Notes under the pieces: model-generated
The model's input: the letters and a program-made list of their open reading frames with translations, nothing else
What the model was told of the DNA's origin: nothing
Databases searched by the model: none
Assembly (NCBI GenBank): GCA_049645705.1
Contig: JBARUK010000043.1
Location: forward strand, 97,074-161,073
DNA from: JBGNFV01 sp049645705
GTDB taxonomy: Bacteria > Bacteroidota > Bacteroidia > Cytophagales > Cyclobacteriaceae
DNA: 64,000 nucleotides
Direction: 5' to 3'
Position numbers and translations under genes: made by a program
Part shown: in pieces, positions 51,245 to 60,700 of the stretch
How positions within the stretch are numbered: position 1 is the first letter of the stretch
Layout: every line of letters begins with the position of its first letter

Positions 51245-52447
51245 ATGAAAAAAAACTTATTATTATCCATTCTATTTTTTGCCACTATTGGCATGTATTC
51301 ATGTTCTGATACAGCATTGGACGACGTAGACAGTCACGTATCAGATATTCAGACTGAAAAGTCAGAAGTACCCATAGGTGACCCGGAGGCAGATGCCGAT
51401 TTTCAGTGGAAGGCTATACAGCAGATGGATCGAATCAACGCCAGGTTTCAAAATGTACCTCTGGGCCCCGGAGATACAAACTTCCCTTACCCCGGGTACT
51501 ATGGCGGGGCCTATATAAATGATGATGGCAAGCTGGTAGTCTACGTAAAAGGTAATTCGGATAAGCTCAAGAGAAAAGTATACGAGCTGGTAGGCGATGA
51601 AGATGTAATTATCAGACGTGCAAACCACTCTATGGGAACCTTGAATAAGATTATGAATAATCTGAATGCATTTAAAGCAGACCCGGCTAACGCCTCAAAA
51701 TCTGCAAACTGGAATTCGTACTCTATGAGGGATGCTGATAATGAGATATTGGTTCTGCTAGATAATTATAGTGATGCAGAAGTAAAGAACTTCCGTAAGA
51801 ATGTGATGAACCACCCTGCTATCAGATTTGAAAAATCAAATGGACAGTCAGAACTGGAAGCCTCGGTTCAGCCAGGGTGTAAACACTTTGATGGAAATTC
51901 AGGAACAGTAGAAGCAGGATCATATGCTTTTAGAGCCAAATATGGCACCAGGACTGGCATGGTAGTTTCCGGTCACGTTATTGAGAACAAGTACGACCCC
52001 GTGTATGACCCGGCAACTCTGGATTATGTGGGGAGTTGCGTTGTCAGTAAATTCGGAGGGTCTGTAGATGCTGCATTTGTAGAGGTAACTAATTCCAGTT
52101 ATATACCCAGCAACCTTATTTGTAATCAGACAAACTATCTTTCCACTACCACAAGCAGACCGGGTGCCGGCACTGTCGTAAACAAAGTTGGCTACAAAAC
52201 GGGACGTACCAGTGGTAAAATAATAAGCACAAATGCATCGGCGACTTTTCTGGGCGTAAACTTCACAAATATGACTTCCGCAGACTACGTTAGTGATGGG
52301 GGTGATAGTGGCGGAATCATATATACATACATAAGTAGTTCCAATACACGCTATACAGTTGGTGTTCATCAGGGAGTATTCAACGGGGAAAAAATATTTT
52401 CAAAAGCGGACCTTGTCATGTCTGCTTTGAGCGTTACCAGATACTGA
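51245..52447 (+). CDS. Secreted trypsin-fold (S1-type) serine protease lipoprotein
   Basis: 400 residues from ATG 51245. The signal ends in a lipobox (IGMYSC). A pro-region of about 190 residues follows, containing YNKxx-free but strongly helical, charged sequence. The protease domain has the triad in order: His in MVVSGHVIE, Asp in GSVDAAFVEV, and Ser in DGGDSGGIIYT. It resembles streptogrisin/alpha-lytic-type S1 enzymes, whose pro-regions guide folding. It is lipid-anchored or released at the cell surface. The gene ends in a hairpin terminator and is followed 59 bases later by a small lipoprotein gene. Both lie between two fragments of a broken L-domain gene. Confidence 0.85.
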   Translation: MKKNLLLSILFFATIGMYSCSDTALDDVDSHVSDIQTEKSEVPIGDPEADADFQWKAIQQMDRINARFQNVPLGPGDTNFPYPGYYGGAYINDDGKLVVYVKGNSDKLKRKVYELVGDEDVIIRRANHSMGTLNKIMNNLNAFKADPANASKSANWNSYSMRDADNEILVLLDNYSDAEVKNFRKNVMNHPAIRFEKSNGQSELEASVQPGCKHFDGNSGTVEAGSYAFRAKYGTRTGMVVSGHVIENKYDPVYDPATLDYVGSCVVSKFGGSVDAAFVEVTNSSYIPSNLICNQTNYLSTTTSRPGAGTVVNKVGYKTGRTSGKIISTNASATFLGVNFTNMTSADYVSDGGDSGGIIYTYISSSNTRYTVGVHQGVFNGEKIFSKADLVMSALSVTRY

Positions 52448-52454
52448 TTGATCT

Positions 52455-52486
52455 GGAGTGAGCCTCAACGGCTCACTCCCTTTTTT
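52455..52486 (+). terminator. Terminator of the S1 protease gene
   Basis: A stem GGAGTGAGCC/GGCTCACTCC with a 5-base loop is followed by a run of six T residues. Confidence 0.88.
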
Positions 52487-52506
52487 CTGAAAAAGTAATA
52501 ATAATA

Positions 52507-53007
52507 ATGATGATGATGATAAAACTGGTCACTATATGCCTCTTGGCCCTTACCGGACTTGCTTTCGGGTGTGCGCAAAGTACAGAACCTGATGATGCAC
52601 CAAAAAACGAACAGCCTACAGTAGATGACAGCCCTGTTCAGCCAGGGACACCCATGAACGAAGAAAAGATTGACATAGACCTTTCTCTTGAACCTAATAC
52701 GTTCAACAGCAGATCAATGGAAAAGGCCGTGCTGACTATCCGTAACAATGCAGATGCCAGGGTAAACTATGGAGAAAGATTCTGGATAGAGGTAGAAAAC
52801 GGCGGTAAATGGCAGCGGTCTGAAGAGCTTTCGGCAATTGGTTTTACAGATGTAGGAATAGAAATGCTGGAGGGTGGCACCAATCAAATGAATGTCAACC
52901 TGACCCCTGGTTCTATTAGTTATGAGCCTGGTAATTATCGCCTCGCCAAAAAATTCAATGCGGGTAGCAGTGAATCTACGGCATACGCTGAGTTTACTGT
53001 AGAATAG
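52507..53007 (+). CDS. Small Ig-like lipoprotein
   Basis: A 166-residue protein with a lipoprotein signal (LTGLAFGC) after four consecutive Met codons; any of the ATGs at 52507-52518 could start it. A Pro/Asp-rich linker leads to one Ig-like domain from about residue 55: DLSLEPNTFNSRSMEKAVLT, INYGERFWIEVENGGKWQR-like strands and PGNYRLAKKF. This layout is typical of bacterial Ig-like domains that other Bacteroidota lipoproteins carry as their only fold. It may be read through from the protease gene despite the terminator. Function is unknown; an inhibitor or partner of the protease is a possibility, without direct evidence. Confidence 0.7.
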   Translation: MMMMIKLVTICLLALTGLAFGCAQSTEPDDAPKNEQPTVDDSPVQPGTPMNEEKIDIDLSLEPNTFNSRSMEKAVLTIRNNADARVNYGERFWIEVENGGKWQRSEELSAIGFTDVGIEMLEGGTNQMNVNLTPGSISYEPGNYRLAKKFNAGSSESTAYAEFTVE

Positions 53008-53028
53008 GATGTATCAAATGCAGATATG

Positions 53029-53239
53029 CCGTTTCTGTTTCGCGTTTGTCCCATTGGGGTCCCGTCGGGGCAACTCACCCTGGCAGGTTGTACGGTCAAT
53101 ATCTCTACCCTTGGCGGCTCTACTACCGGGTACACCCCTTACAGCCTGCCCGTGAGGCAAGTTCAGAGCTTGCTGGCTTGGGCAATTCCAGGTTACGCTT
53201 CGCTAAACTTGAAATAGTCAGGCAAAAAAATACCTGCAG
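53029..53239. repeat. About 210-base dispersed repeat, copy 2
   Basis: Matches 50185-50392 over its whole length, from CCGTTTCTGTTTCGCG to TACCTGCAG. It begins 21 bases after the lipoprotein stop. Its right end is joined directly to coding sequence of an L-domain gene fragment at a CTGCAG. Confidence 0.9.
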
Positions 53240-53874
53240 CTCCTGGTCTATTATCACTACGTCGGACAGTGCTGTCAGGTCGCCCAGGTAGAGGTTATTC
53301 ACTATGAAGATGTCCTCCACAATGGGGTTGAAGCTCAGACCATCCAGGGACGTAATGTAGCCGTTGTCGTTCAGAGACAGCGACCCGTTTAGCTTACCCT
53401 CGGCGCTGAATATGCCACTCAGGTCTGACAGCTTGCTGTTATACGCCAGCTTCAGGTAGCCTGGCGACTCTATGGAATTGCCAAAACCGGACAGAGAGGT
53501 GAGCTTTTCCAGCCAGGTGAGGGTAATAGTACCTGCGGACTTAAGGCCGTGGAGGCCCTGCATAGAGGTAAGCTCATTGCACCCGGTCACGTACAGGTCA
53601 TCTATCCCGGTCACATTTTCCAGTCCCTCAAAGTTTTTCAGAGCAAGGTTATCTTCTATATAGGTCTGGTTGGCAAGGCTGGTAAGCCCTTCCAGGCCCT
53701 CGAAATTTACCAGCGCGGCGTTCTGGATCACGCTCAGCTTACTACCCAGTGAGGTAAGGCCGCGAAGGCCGGTAAAGGAGATGAGGTTGGGCGCATCGCT
53801 TACACTGAGCACACCGCCTATACTTTCTATATTATGCAGGCCTTCCAACGTGTGTATGGTGACAGAATTTCATT
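53234..53874 (-). pseudogene. Internal fragment of a receptor-L-domain protein, truncated at both ends
   Basis: On the minus strand a frame with receptor-L/leucine-rich repeats is open from a TGA at about 53875: TIHTLEGLHNIESIGG, FTGLRGLTSLGSKLSV, FEGLENVTGIDDLYVTGCNE and LKSAGTITLTWLEKLTSLSG. It runs to YLGDLTALSDVVIIDQELQ, where it meets the 210-base repeat and reads into it. No signal peptide or start fits the 5' end. The same residues YLGDLTALSDVVIIDQ occur in the fragment at 50409-50659, which holds the C-terminus. Both are remnants of one gene or two close paralogues. Confidence 0.75.
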
Positions 53875-53930
53875 ATTAGGACGGACTGAAAATGTATTGC
53901 TGCTTATCATAGAGGCAGATAACATTAAAC

Positions 53931-53950
53931 GCCCTGCCCGAAGGCAGGGC
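53931..53950 (-). terminator. Hairpin after the three-gene minus-strand operon
   Basis: A stem GCCCTGCC/GGCAGGGC with a 4-base loop lies about 47 bases after the stop of the 53997 gene. The following minus-strand sequence is GTTTAATG, a poor T tract, so termination efficiency is uncertain. Confidence 0.55.
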
Positions 53951-53996
53951 ATTACGTAAATAGCTAATAGTAATGTATAAGAGGTTACATATATTT

Positions 53997-56498
53997 TTAA
54001 ATAGTTTCCAATGCCAGGCCGAGTCCGGAGTTAAGACTGTTTTTAAACTCCAGGTAATGCTCTCTCCTGTTGTGTTCGGCGTTTCCCATAAACAAATGTC
54101 TGGAATTATCTCCAAACGGGCCATAGCCTAACTCCTTGATGAAAATCCTGAAACTATAGGCAATGTCTTGTTTTGCCAACTTTACGTTTGCTCCTGTCAC
54201 CACTGAGTTAAACTTTCCAAAAATTTTATCCAGAGCCAGTTTTCGTATCCTCTCCATTTCTTTTTCTAATTCACCAAATCCGGCTTTCATATCTTCCGGG
54301 AGGTATTCCTCTGCCCCTTCCAGCATTATATTTATCACATCATCATTAAGTGCCTTATTATTTTTAAATACGTGTTTCTTAATTTGAGTTCTGCCTGTTT
54401 TTGTCACTATAGAGACCGCAGATTCACCCAGGTAAATTATAAGGGGTTCGATGAAATTTTCATACCCTTTTCTAGTGGGAGATTTACGCTCTACTATGTC
54501 TTTCTTATACTGAGAAGGAAATATATCTATCACTATTGACAGAATAACACCACAGCACTTCAGATATCGCTTTATTTCTCTTTCGACCTTATATAGTTCA
54601 TAGCTTTTACCTGTTTTCTCAACTCCGTCTCTATAGGGCTTCAGCTCTTTTTTATTACCCTTATTGTCTACAAAGCCGTACTTGGCGTATAAGCGTACTC
54701 TGAATAGCTTGGCATAACACCTATGTAAAGCATTGATAGCTCCCATAAACATACCAAACAATACTTCGTGACAATCCAGTGCGCTGCACAGAAAAGTACC
54801 AGATTCCATCAATAAATTCTCACCATCATCATTATCAGATGCATAATCATTAATAATAAGGTGTAAATGAGTTGAAAAGAAGTTATACATAAGCTTTATA
54901 GCCTTATCATTCGTTCTATTCTTTTCATCTAAGAAAACTGACAGACCATTACGTTTCCTAAATAGCTTATAAAGCACATTGTGCTCGTATATCTTATTGT
55001 AATAATTTATATACTGGACAGTTCCCATCCGTTCATAATATTTATTAAACTCGGGGTCTTCTGTTTTATTTGCTGCAGGTAACCTGTCAGGATAGCCCTT
55101 GTATTTTCTAAGTGCATCTCTCTTTACAAATAGCACGTCCTGGTCATTCCTCACTTTATGAGGTAATGCCTCTGTATATTTCTCACCATTCGAGCTAAAA
55201 AGAACGGTGTCTTTATCATAATAATTTTTATTGAAGATCAATTGCATGAAAAACAATACTTCGTGAATAGCTGGTACTCTGAAAAGTAGTTTTTCTGTAT
55301 CTGAACTAAATAGCTCAATATCTTCGTCTACTATCTTTAAGTTTTCTGTTTCAGATACTGTCCCTTCGCCACCCTGTACCACTGCATCTATAAATGGAAG
55401 GATATATTGGTGAAACGAATAGTGATCAAGACTTGCATCTTTACTGAATAGATACACCCATTCAGAAAGGGTTCTGCCATAGACATATTGTTCCCTGTCT
55501 ACACTTCTAGCAAGATACTTTATATCCCTTCCTATATGACTACCTTTTTTACCCCATTTTCTCTGGTCACCTACCAGTATCGATCTGTCTTTATTAAAGT
55601 CATTAGGGTATTCTACGCTATTCAGTACCTTCATCAGCCTGTAAATTTCAGGCATATCTAAAGGCTCTGTATACCTTACCTTTAGGTTCTCTCCGGTAAC
55701 AGGATGCTTTGCATCATCTACTATTTTAAAGTTTCCTACTTTATCTACATCCGAACTACTATACGCTCTGGCAATCAAACTATATAGCGAGGTATTTTCT
55801 TTCCTTTTAATTTCCTTCCTGGCAGTGATAGTATAGGTAGAGGGCTCAAGTAACTGGGGAATAATATTATTTGTATATTCTGTACTTATCCGGTCCCAGG
55901 ATAGTATTTCGTGGAATTGGAATAACCATCCGACATTAAATTCTTTCTTTAGCTCTTTGATGGTCTTTTGCAGTGGTTCATCTGCAAGCGCTCTACCATT
56001 ATTTACCAGTTCGATAAGGTATATTAACGGTATTTTGAAACTTTGATTTGAATCGCCTGATACAAATGTCATATAGGTCAAAGGATCATTCAGGTCATAC
56101 TTATCCTCGATAGTGCGGTCCTTAATATTGAACTGTACAGGCATAACAGCAAACTCTACTACGCCATCATCATTCTCCTGTTTTTTAAAATAAAGGAGAA
56201 CAACAAAATCATTATGACCAACAGAAGCTTTTGACTTTATGTACGTGAGGTAGTCGTCCTGACCTTCCAGTAAGGGTGTGTCAGGTTCTATCAGATGTTC
56301 CATGAGACTTAGCCGATATGAATCATCATGCAGTTTCAGGGAAGGACTCAGCATCATAGAAGGAACTATATCCACATAACATATGTACCTGAAATACTTG
56401 GCAGGTATATACATTAGCGGACTGGTTATTATCTCCTCAGGATTATTGGCCTGTAGGGTAAATAATCCCTCGTTGTTCTCAAGAAAATACTCTGACAT
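53997..56498 (-). CDS. Unrecognised 833-residue cytoplasmic protein, last gene of a three-gene operon
   Basis: No family was recognised. The protein has no signal peptide and no clear membrane helix, and is rich in Lys, Glu, Tyr and Asn. Visible parts: an N-terminal region with beta-rich segments (PLMYIPAKYFRYICYVDIVP), a central part containing KVRYTEPLDMPEIYRLMKVL, and a mostly helical C-terminal third with charged helices (GELEKEMERIRKLALDKIFG) and several Cys (SALDCHEVLFG, YLKCCGVIL). It starts one base after the 398-residue gene ends, so the two are translated from one message. It is AT-richer than genes to its left. Whether it is an enzyme or structural part cannot be told. Confidence 0.75.
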   Translation of the reverse strand: MSEYFLENNEGLFTLQANNPEEIITSPLMYIPAKYFRYICYVDIVPSMMLSPSLKLHDDSYRLSLMEHLIEPDTPLLEGQDDYLTYIKSKASVGHNDFVVLLYFKKQENDDGVVEFAVMPVQFNIKDRTIEDKYDLNDPLTYMTFVSGDSNQSFKIPLIYLIELVNNGRALADEPLQKTIKELKKEFNVGWLFQFHEILSWDRISTEYTNNIIPQLLEPSTYTITARKEIKRKENTSLYSLIARAYSSSDVDKVGNFKIVDDAKHPVTGENLKVRYTEPLDMPEIYRLMKVLNSVEYPNDFNKDRSILVGDQRKWGKKGSHIGRDIKYLARSVDREQYVYGRTLSEWVYLFSKDASLDHYSFHQYILPFIDAVVQGGEGTVSETENLKIVDEDIELFSSDTEKLLFRVPAIHEVLFFMQLIFNKNYYDKDTVLFSSNGEKYTEALPHKVRNDQDVLFVKRDALRKYKGYPDRLPAANKTEDPEFNKYYERMGTVQYINYYNKIYEHNVLYKLFRKRNGLSVFLDEKNRTNDKAIKLMYNFFSTHLHLIINDYASDNDDGENLLMESGTFLCSALDCHEVLFGMFMGAINALHRCYAKLFRVRLYAKYGFVDNKGNKKELKPYRDGVEKTGKSYELYKVEREIKRYLKCCGVILSIVIDIFPSQYKKDIVERKSPTRKGYENFIEPLIIYLGESAVSIVTKTGRTQIKKHVFKNNKALNDDVINIMLEGAEEYLPEDMKAGFGELEKEMERIRKLALDKIFGKFNSVVTGANVKLAKQDIAYSFRIFIKELGYGPFGDNSRHLFMGNAEHNRREHYLEFKNSLNSGLGLALETI

Positions 56499-56499
56499 A

Positions 56500-57696
56500 C
56501 TAGGCTGGTAATGGGGTTATTGATGTCTTCTTAAGTGGAGCGGGCAAACGGGATTTTATATTGATCACATGCCCTTCATAACCGATTGTAATCTGAAAAG
56601 CCCGAAGGGTCGGTAACATATCACCTGTATCGTTCTTTAAATACAGAATGTAAACGGCCCTCCAGCCGTACTGGTGACCTAAGGATGGGTGGAACTTTGG
56701 TATTACCATTTTAAGCTTCAAACTATTTAATGGGAATAGCGGAGGTTCTCCTTTCGCAATCAGGTTACTTTCCAGCATTTTAGTATTATAAGTTTGCATA
56801 ACTCCCCTTGCAAGACGGTCTACTTCTCTCCTGTCGGGTAGGGCATACGTTACTTCTGTGGAGGCGGTATCGGCATACTGCCAGTGATAAACTTCCTGGG
56901 TGAAGCTTTTCCCGCTGAATACGGCTTTCTCCATGCCCCACAGCACCTTCATGATCAGCCCCCTGTTATCTCTGAAGAAGTCCGGCTCATCCGACTTGTA
57001 ATGTAGATTAGAAGCTTTTTTTCTGCTTACTAAGGGAAAGCTGAACGAAGAAGCCGGGAGAAGTCTTTTATTTGTTTTCAAATAATAAAAGGGCGCGTAG
57101 CATTCATATTCCTTCAGGTAAACATAAATTACTTCCTGTTCATCATTTGTAACGACAGGGGGGGTGAAAGCTTCTGTGGCAGCTGGCTCATGAAGTAAAG
57201 GAAGCCGATAATTTATATTGTATACACGACCCGACATATCTATAGTTATATCCAGCCCGGCTGCTTTCACTTCAGATTCGCTACCAGCATACCCCGCATC
57301 TGCTACAAGTTTATAATAGCATTGCCAGCCTATGGTCACACCATTGCTGTCAGTATCCGGTTCTTGTCTTTCAAGCCTGAGCTGTTGTACCGGAAATAGC
57401 TCTTTTATACCGTAATGTCTAACATGATGGCTGGATACAAACTGGCTGTTTATTCTGAGCATGTAGTCATTTATCAGATCTTCAGCCATCTTATGGGAAA
57501 CCTGCCTGCTTAATTTTACCCGACCATCCGGCCTGAGGGCCGCATAGGTAAAGCTTTTGTGGTTCTGACCAAACTTTGTACTTGCTACACCGGACTGGGA
57601 TAAATTTCCTCCGGAAAGTATTATATGTATATGCTCCAAGTATATCTTCAGCAATTGCAGACTCAACACGGGGTATACGTATGTATACTTATTCAT
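56500..57696 (-). CDS. Unrecognised 398-residue protein with an internal domain duplication, middle gene of the operon
   Basis: Two regions of about 100 residues are alike: roughly 67-170 and 295-390. Each has a helix ending in a Met/Tyr-Asn pair, then LFPxxxLxL (ELFPVQQLRL; PLFPLNSLKL), GW-x3-Y-x-L (GWQCYYKL; GWRAVYILYL), and A-x2-ITI-x3-G-x-V-x-NI-x2-RLP (DITIDMSGRVYNINYRLP; QITIGYEGHVINIKSRLP). The segment between them carries RRKKASN-like basic and aromatic residues. No signal peptide and no known family were recognised. The 833-residue gene follows after one base. A strong hairpin (57716-57745) lies in the 78-base gap before it. Confidence 0.75.
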   Translation of the reverse strand: MNKYTYVYPVLSLQLLKIYLEHIHIILSGGNLSQSGVASTKFGQNHKSFTYAALRPDGRVKLSRQVSHKMAEDLINDYMLRINSQFVSSHHVRHYGIKELFPVQQLRLERQEPDTDSNGVTIGWQCYYKLVADAGYAGSESEVKAAGLDITIDMSGRVYNINYRLPLLHEPAATEAFTPPVVTNDEQEVIYVYLKEYECYAPFYYLKTNKRLLPASSFSFPLVSRKKASNLHYKSDEPDFFRDNRGLIMKVLWGMEKAVFSGKSFTQEVYHWQYADTASTEVTYALPDRREVDRLARGVMQTYNTKMLESNLIAKGEPPLFPLNSLKLKMVIPKFHPSLGHQYGWRAVYILYLKNDTGDMLPTLRAFQITIGYEGHVINIKSRLPAPLKKTSITPLPA

Positions 57697-57715
57697 ATTG
57701 TAAAATGATTATATA

Positions 57716-57745
57716 CCCCGGAGCTGGTACGCACCAGTTCCGGGG
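57716..57745 (-). terminator. Intercistronic hairpin between the first and second genes of the three-gene operon
   Basis: A 13-base-pair stem (one mismatch) CCCCGGAGCTGGT/ACCAGTTCCGGGG with a 4-base loop. No T run follows on the minus strand, so it may slow or stabilise the message rather than end it, allowing different levels of the first and later proteins. Confidence 0.55.
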
Positions 57746-57774
57746 TTAAAATTTATAACCGGGATAAAAACGGA

Positions 57775-60700
57775 TCAGTCACAACCCGGCAGGTCGAAGC
57801 AGGGCAGGCCGGTTTCGTCCAGGCCGCCATCCTGCTTTTGTAATGCCACCAGATCGGTAGGCAGCTTATACTTCCAGGAGGCTTCGCACTCGGGTTCTTC
57901 ATTTATGTCCCGGTCGCGAAACTGATCGGTCAGGTACTGCCTTACATCTTCGGCCAGGGGTACATCGCCCCCCTGCCATACCTTACCAGTCTTGAGGTGG
58001 TAGGCAAAGAGCTTCTCGTATCCGGCACGCACGGGCACGACTACGGTGCTGCTACCGGCCTTCAGGAAGTTCTGAAAGAGGGGGTCTGAATCTTCCTGCC
58101 CGAGCATGGATACCCAGCGGTTATGATCACCCCAGAAGTAATCATACAGGTGGTAGGTCATATTTTCCCAGTCGAAGTATTCTTCTATGGCATTGGCATA
58201 GCGGCCCTGCTTCAGGTAGTCGAAGTAGTTCACATAGTCTACGGAGGGTGCTCCGTCGGACTGCTGCTGTATGTAGCTGGGTATATCACTGAGCCTGTGT
58301 GCCAGGAGAGGCTGGGTATAGAGCCTGAAGTTTTCGATACAGTGCTTCTTTAACTCGGTAGCGATGACTTCTTTGTTTGCCAGCGGGTTCTGCCCTTTGA
58401 TCCTGATACCGGCGGTGGCAGTAAGCTGGCTTTTGCGGTACTCTGCCTCTTCCAGCTTGGTGCGGTAGGCGGTCATAATGGCTTCGTAGCATTCTTTCTG
58501 CCAGTTCTGGTAGGCCTCGTCAGTAAGCTCACATTCTACGACTATGTTAGCATAGAACACATCTGAACGGTCTACCTTATAGGTCACAGGCAGGTTACGG
58601 TCCTGGTCGCTCTGAAAACGTACAGTCCGTACTTCAAGATTCCCCCTGTTGCCGGCGGCGTTATTATTATGCTCGCTTTCGAATTGCACCCTTTGGTTAC
58701 TGATGAAAACGGTGGCATTAGGATTACCCGCATATATATTCCCGGGGGTTTTGGTGGGGCCTTCCTGCGAAAAACTGGCCCTGACAAAGGCGAGCTTTGC
58801 ATTATAATTTACGGGTACCACCAGGTTGGTTTTTTCTCCGGTAACGATACGGTAACTGGTATTGGTGGCTCCGCCGCTACCCTGCGAACCAGCCACGGCT
58901 GTATCGTTTATAGTAGTGCCTATCCGGATCATTTCCTTTGGCGGCAGGGAGACAGATGCGCCGTATGCAGCAGCCCAAAGGGCATAATTGTACCGGTTTA
59001 TATCCCTAAATGAGGACAATACGGCCAGGCTGTCATTACCGGGATCGGAATCGGAAGCAGCATGCGCGGCAACCTGGGTGGGAGACAAAGGCATTACGAT
59101 CTCGGCACCCGGATCTGAAGATACAGCGTATTTATAATAACGGCTGGGCTCTATGATGTGAAATTTGATCATCATGCGCTTACCGTAATTGAGCAGGCGG
59201 GCCTGGTATATCTTATCTATCCACCGGTATATACCCACTACATTGCCATCCACACCTTCATTATTGAGGCGGTGAAAATTATTGTCTTCAAACTCACGTA
59301 TGATGGTACTGGTACGGGTTGTTTTAGATCGCTGGATTACGTGATGCCTCGCCTTTTCGGTTATACTTTTGGCATATTCCACGGCACTACGGGTAGCATT
59401 ATCTGTGGTGATCCGGGTACTGAAACCGGCATTGGCATTCATGTTTACCACCCCGTAGGAAGCGGATACATCTACCCCGGCGGTAATGGTGGTGTCTGTC
59501 TTGATCACCTGGTCCACTTCTTTCTCCATTTCGAAGCGGTCTGTGGTCTGTACGTCGCGCTCTTCCTCTTCGGTGGTTTCTGTTTCGTAGTATGAGGTGT
59601 CTTCTGTCTTGAGCAGCCTGCGTGTAGTCCTTTCTTTTACCTCACCCTGGAGCACATTTTCAATATGGGCTACCTCTCCGGCTACGTAGCACTCAACCTC
59701 ATGCTCCACCCGTTTGAAGTCTCCCACCTGTATGTCCATCAGCGCTTCTTTCTGTGCATGGGTACTCCAGAACCCACCGTACATCTGTGAAAAGTCGAAG
59801 GATTCTTCCTGTCCACTATTATCAGCAGGGCTTCCTGCATGGCCCGCTTCGGATGGCTTCAGGCTCTTTTCAGCTACCACAGAAGAACCCACCAGGAAAT
59901 ACTTACCGCTTACTTCCAGGGAGTGAAAGTACTTTCTGTACCGTTCGGATATAGCCTGGTCCACATAGGTGATCATATCGCTTATGGTACCATTATCTGC
60001 TCCGAAACCTCCTGCTGATAGTACAGATTTAATGCGATCGCCCAGCGATTTCCATAGTTTGGCATTTATGGTGATCTCTCCGGCCTGGGCTGTCTCTATT
60101 TGTTCTTCGGTCATTCCTGACTGCAGCAGGCTACCGCGCTTCTGATTAAGGTAGTCCAGTGTATAAAACATATCCTCTACCGGACCTTCGTAGACAGTCT
60201 GCCGGCCATGCATGTCCATTTTCTCAGGCCTGGCGGGGGACTTATCCGGTACGGGCTCGGCAAATTCAAGACCGGTAAGGGATATGACGGCGGCAATGCA
60301 TTCCGGCAGGACTACGGTAGCCACTTCAAGACTGTTGATACTGTCTCCGCTTGAATTCTGCAGGCGTTCGGCTATAGCAAACACTCTCAGTACATCGGTA
60401 AGCGCTTGCAGGGTTTGCGGGTTAGTGCCGGATACCAGGTAGTAGAAGTAGTTATCCCAGGCGAGTGAATGGGACTGTATATCACCGGTTATATCTGCGG
60501 CGGACTTTCCGGTAAACGACTGCAGTTTGTTTGTAACGGTGCTCCTGGTCTCTGTCTTTACGCCTGCACTCCATCGGTAAAAGTCCCGAAAACCATTATA
60601 GGCCGAATCGATACCAGCGGATGAGGTAAGATGACTACCCGAACCCTGGTAGGTTCTCAGTATATCCTCGAGTTGATACTTAGCTTCTTTCGGATGCAAC

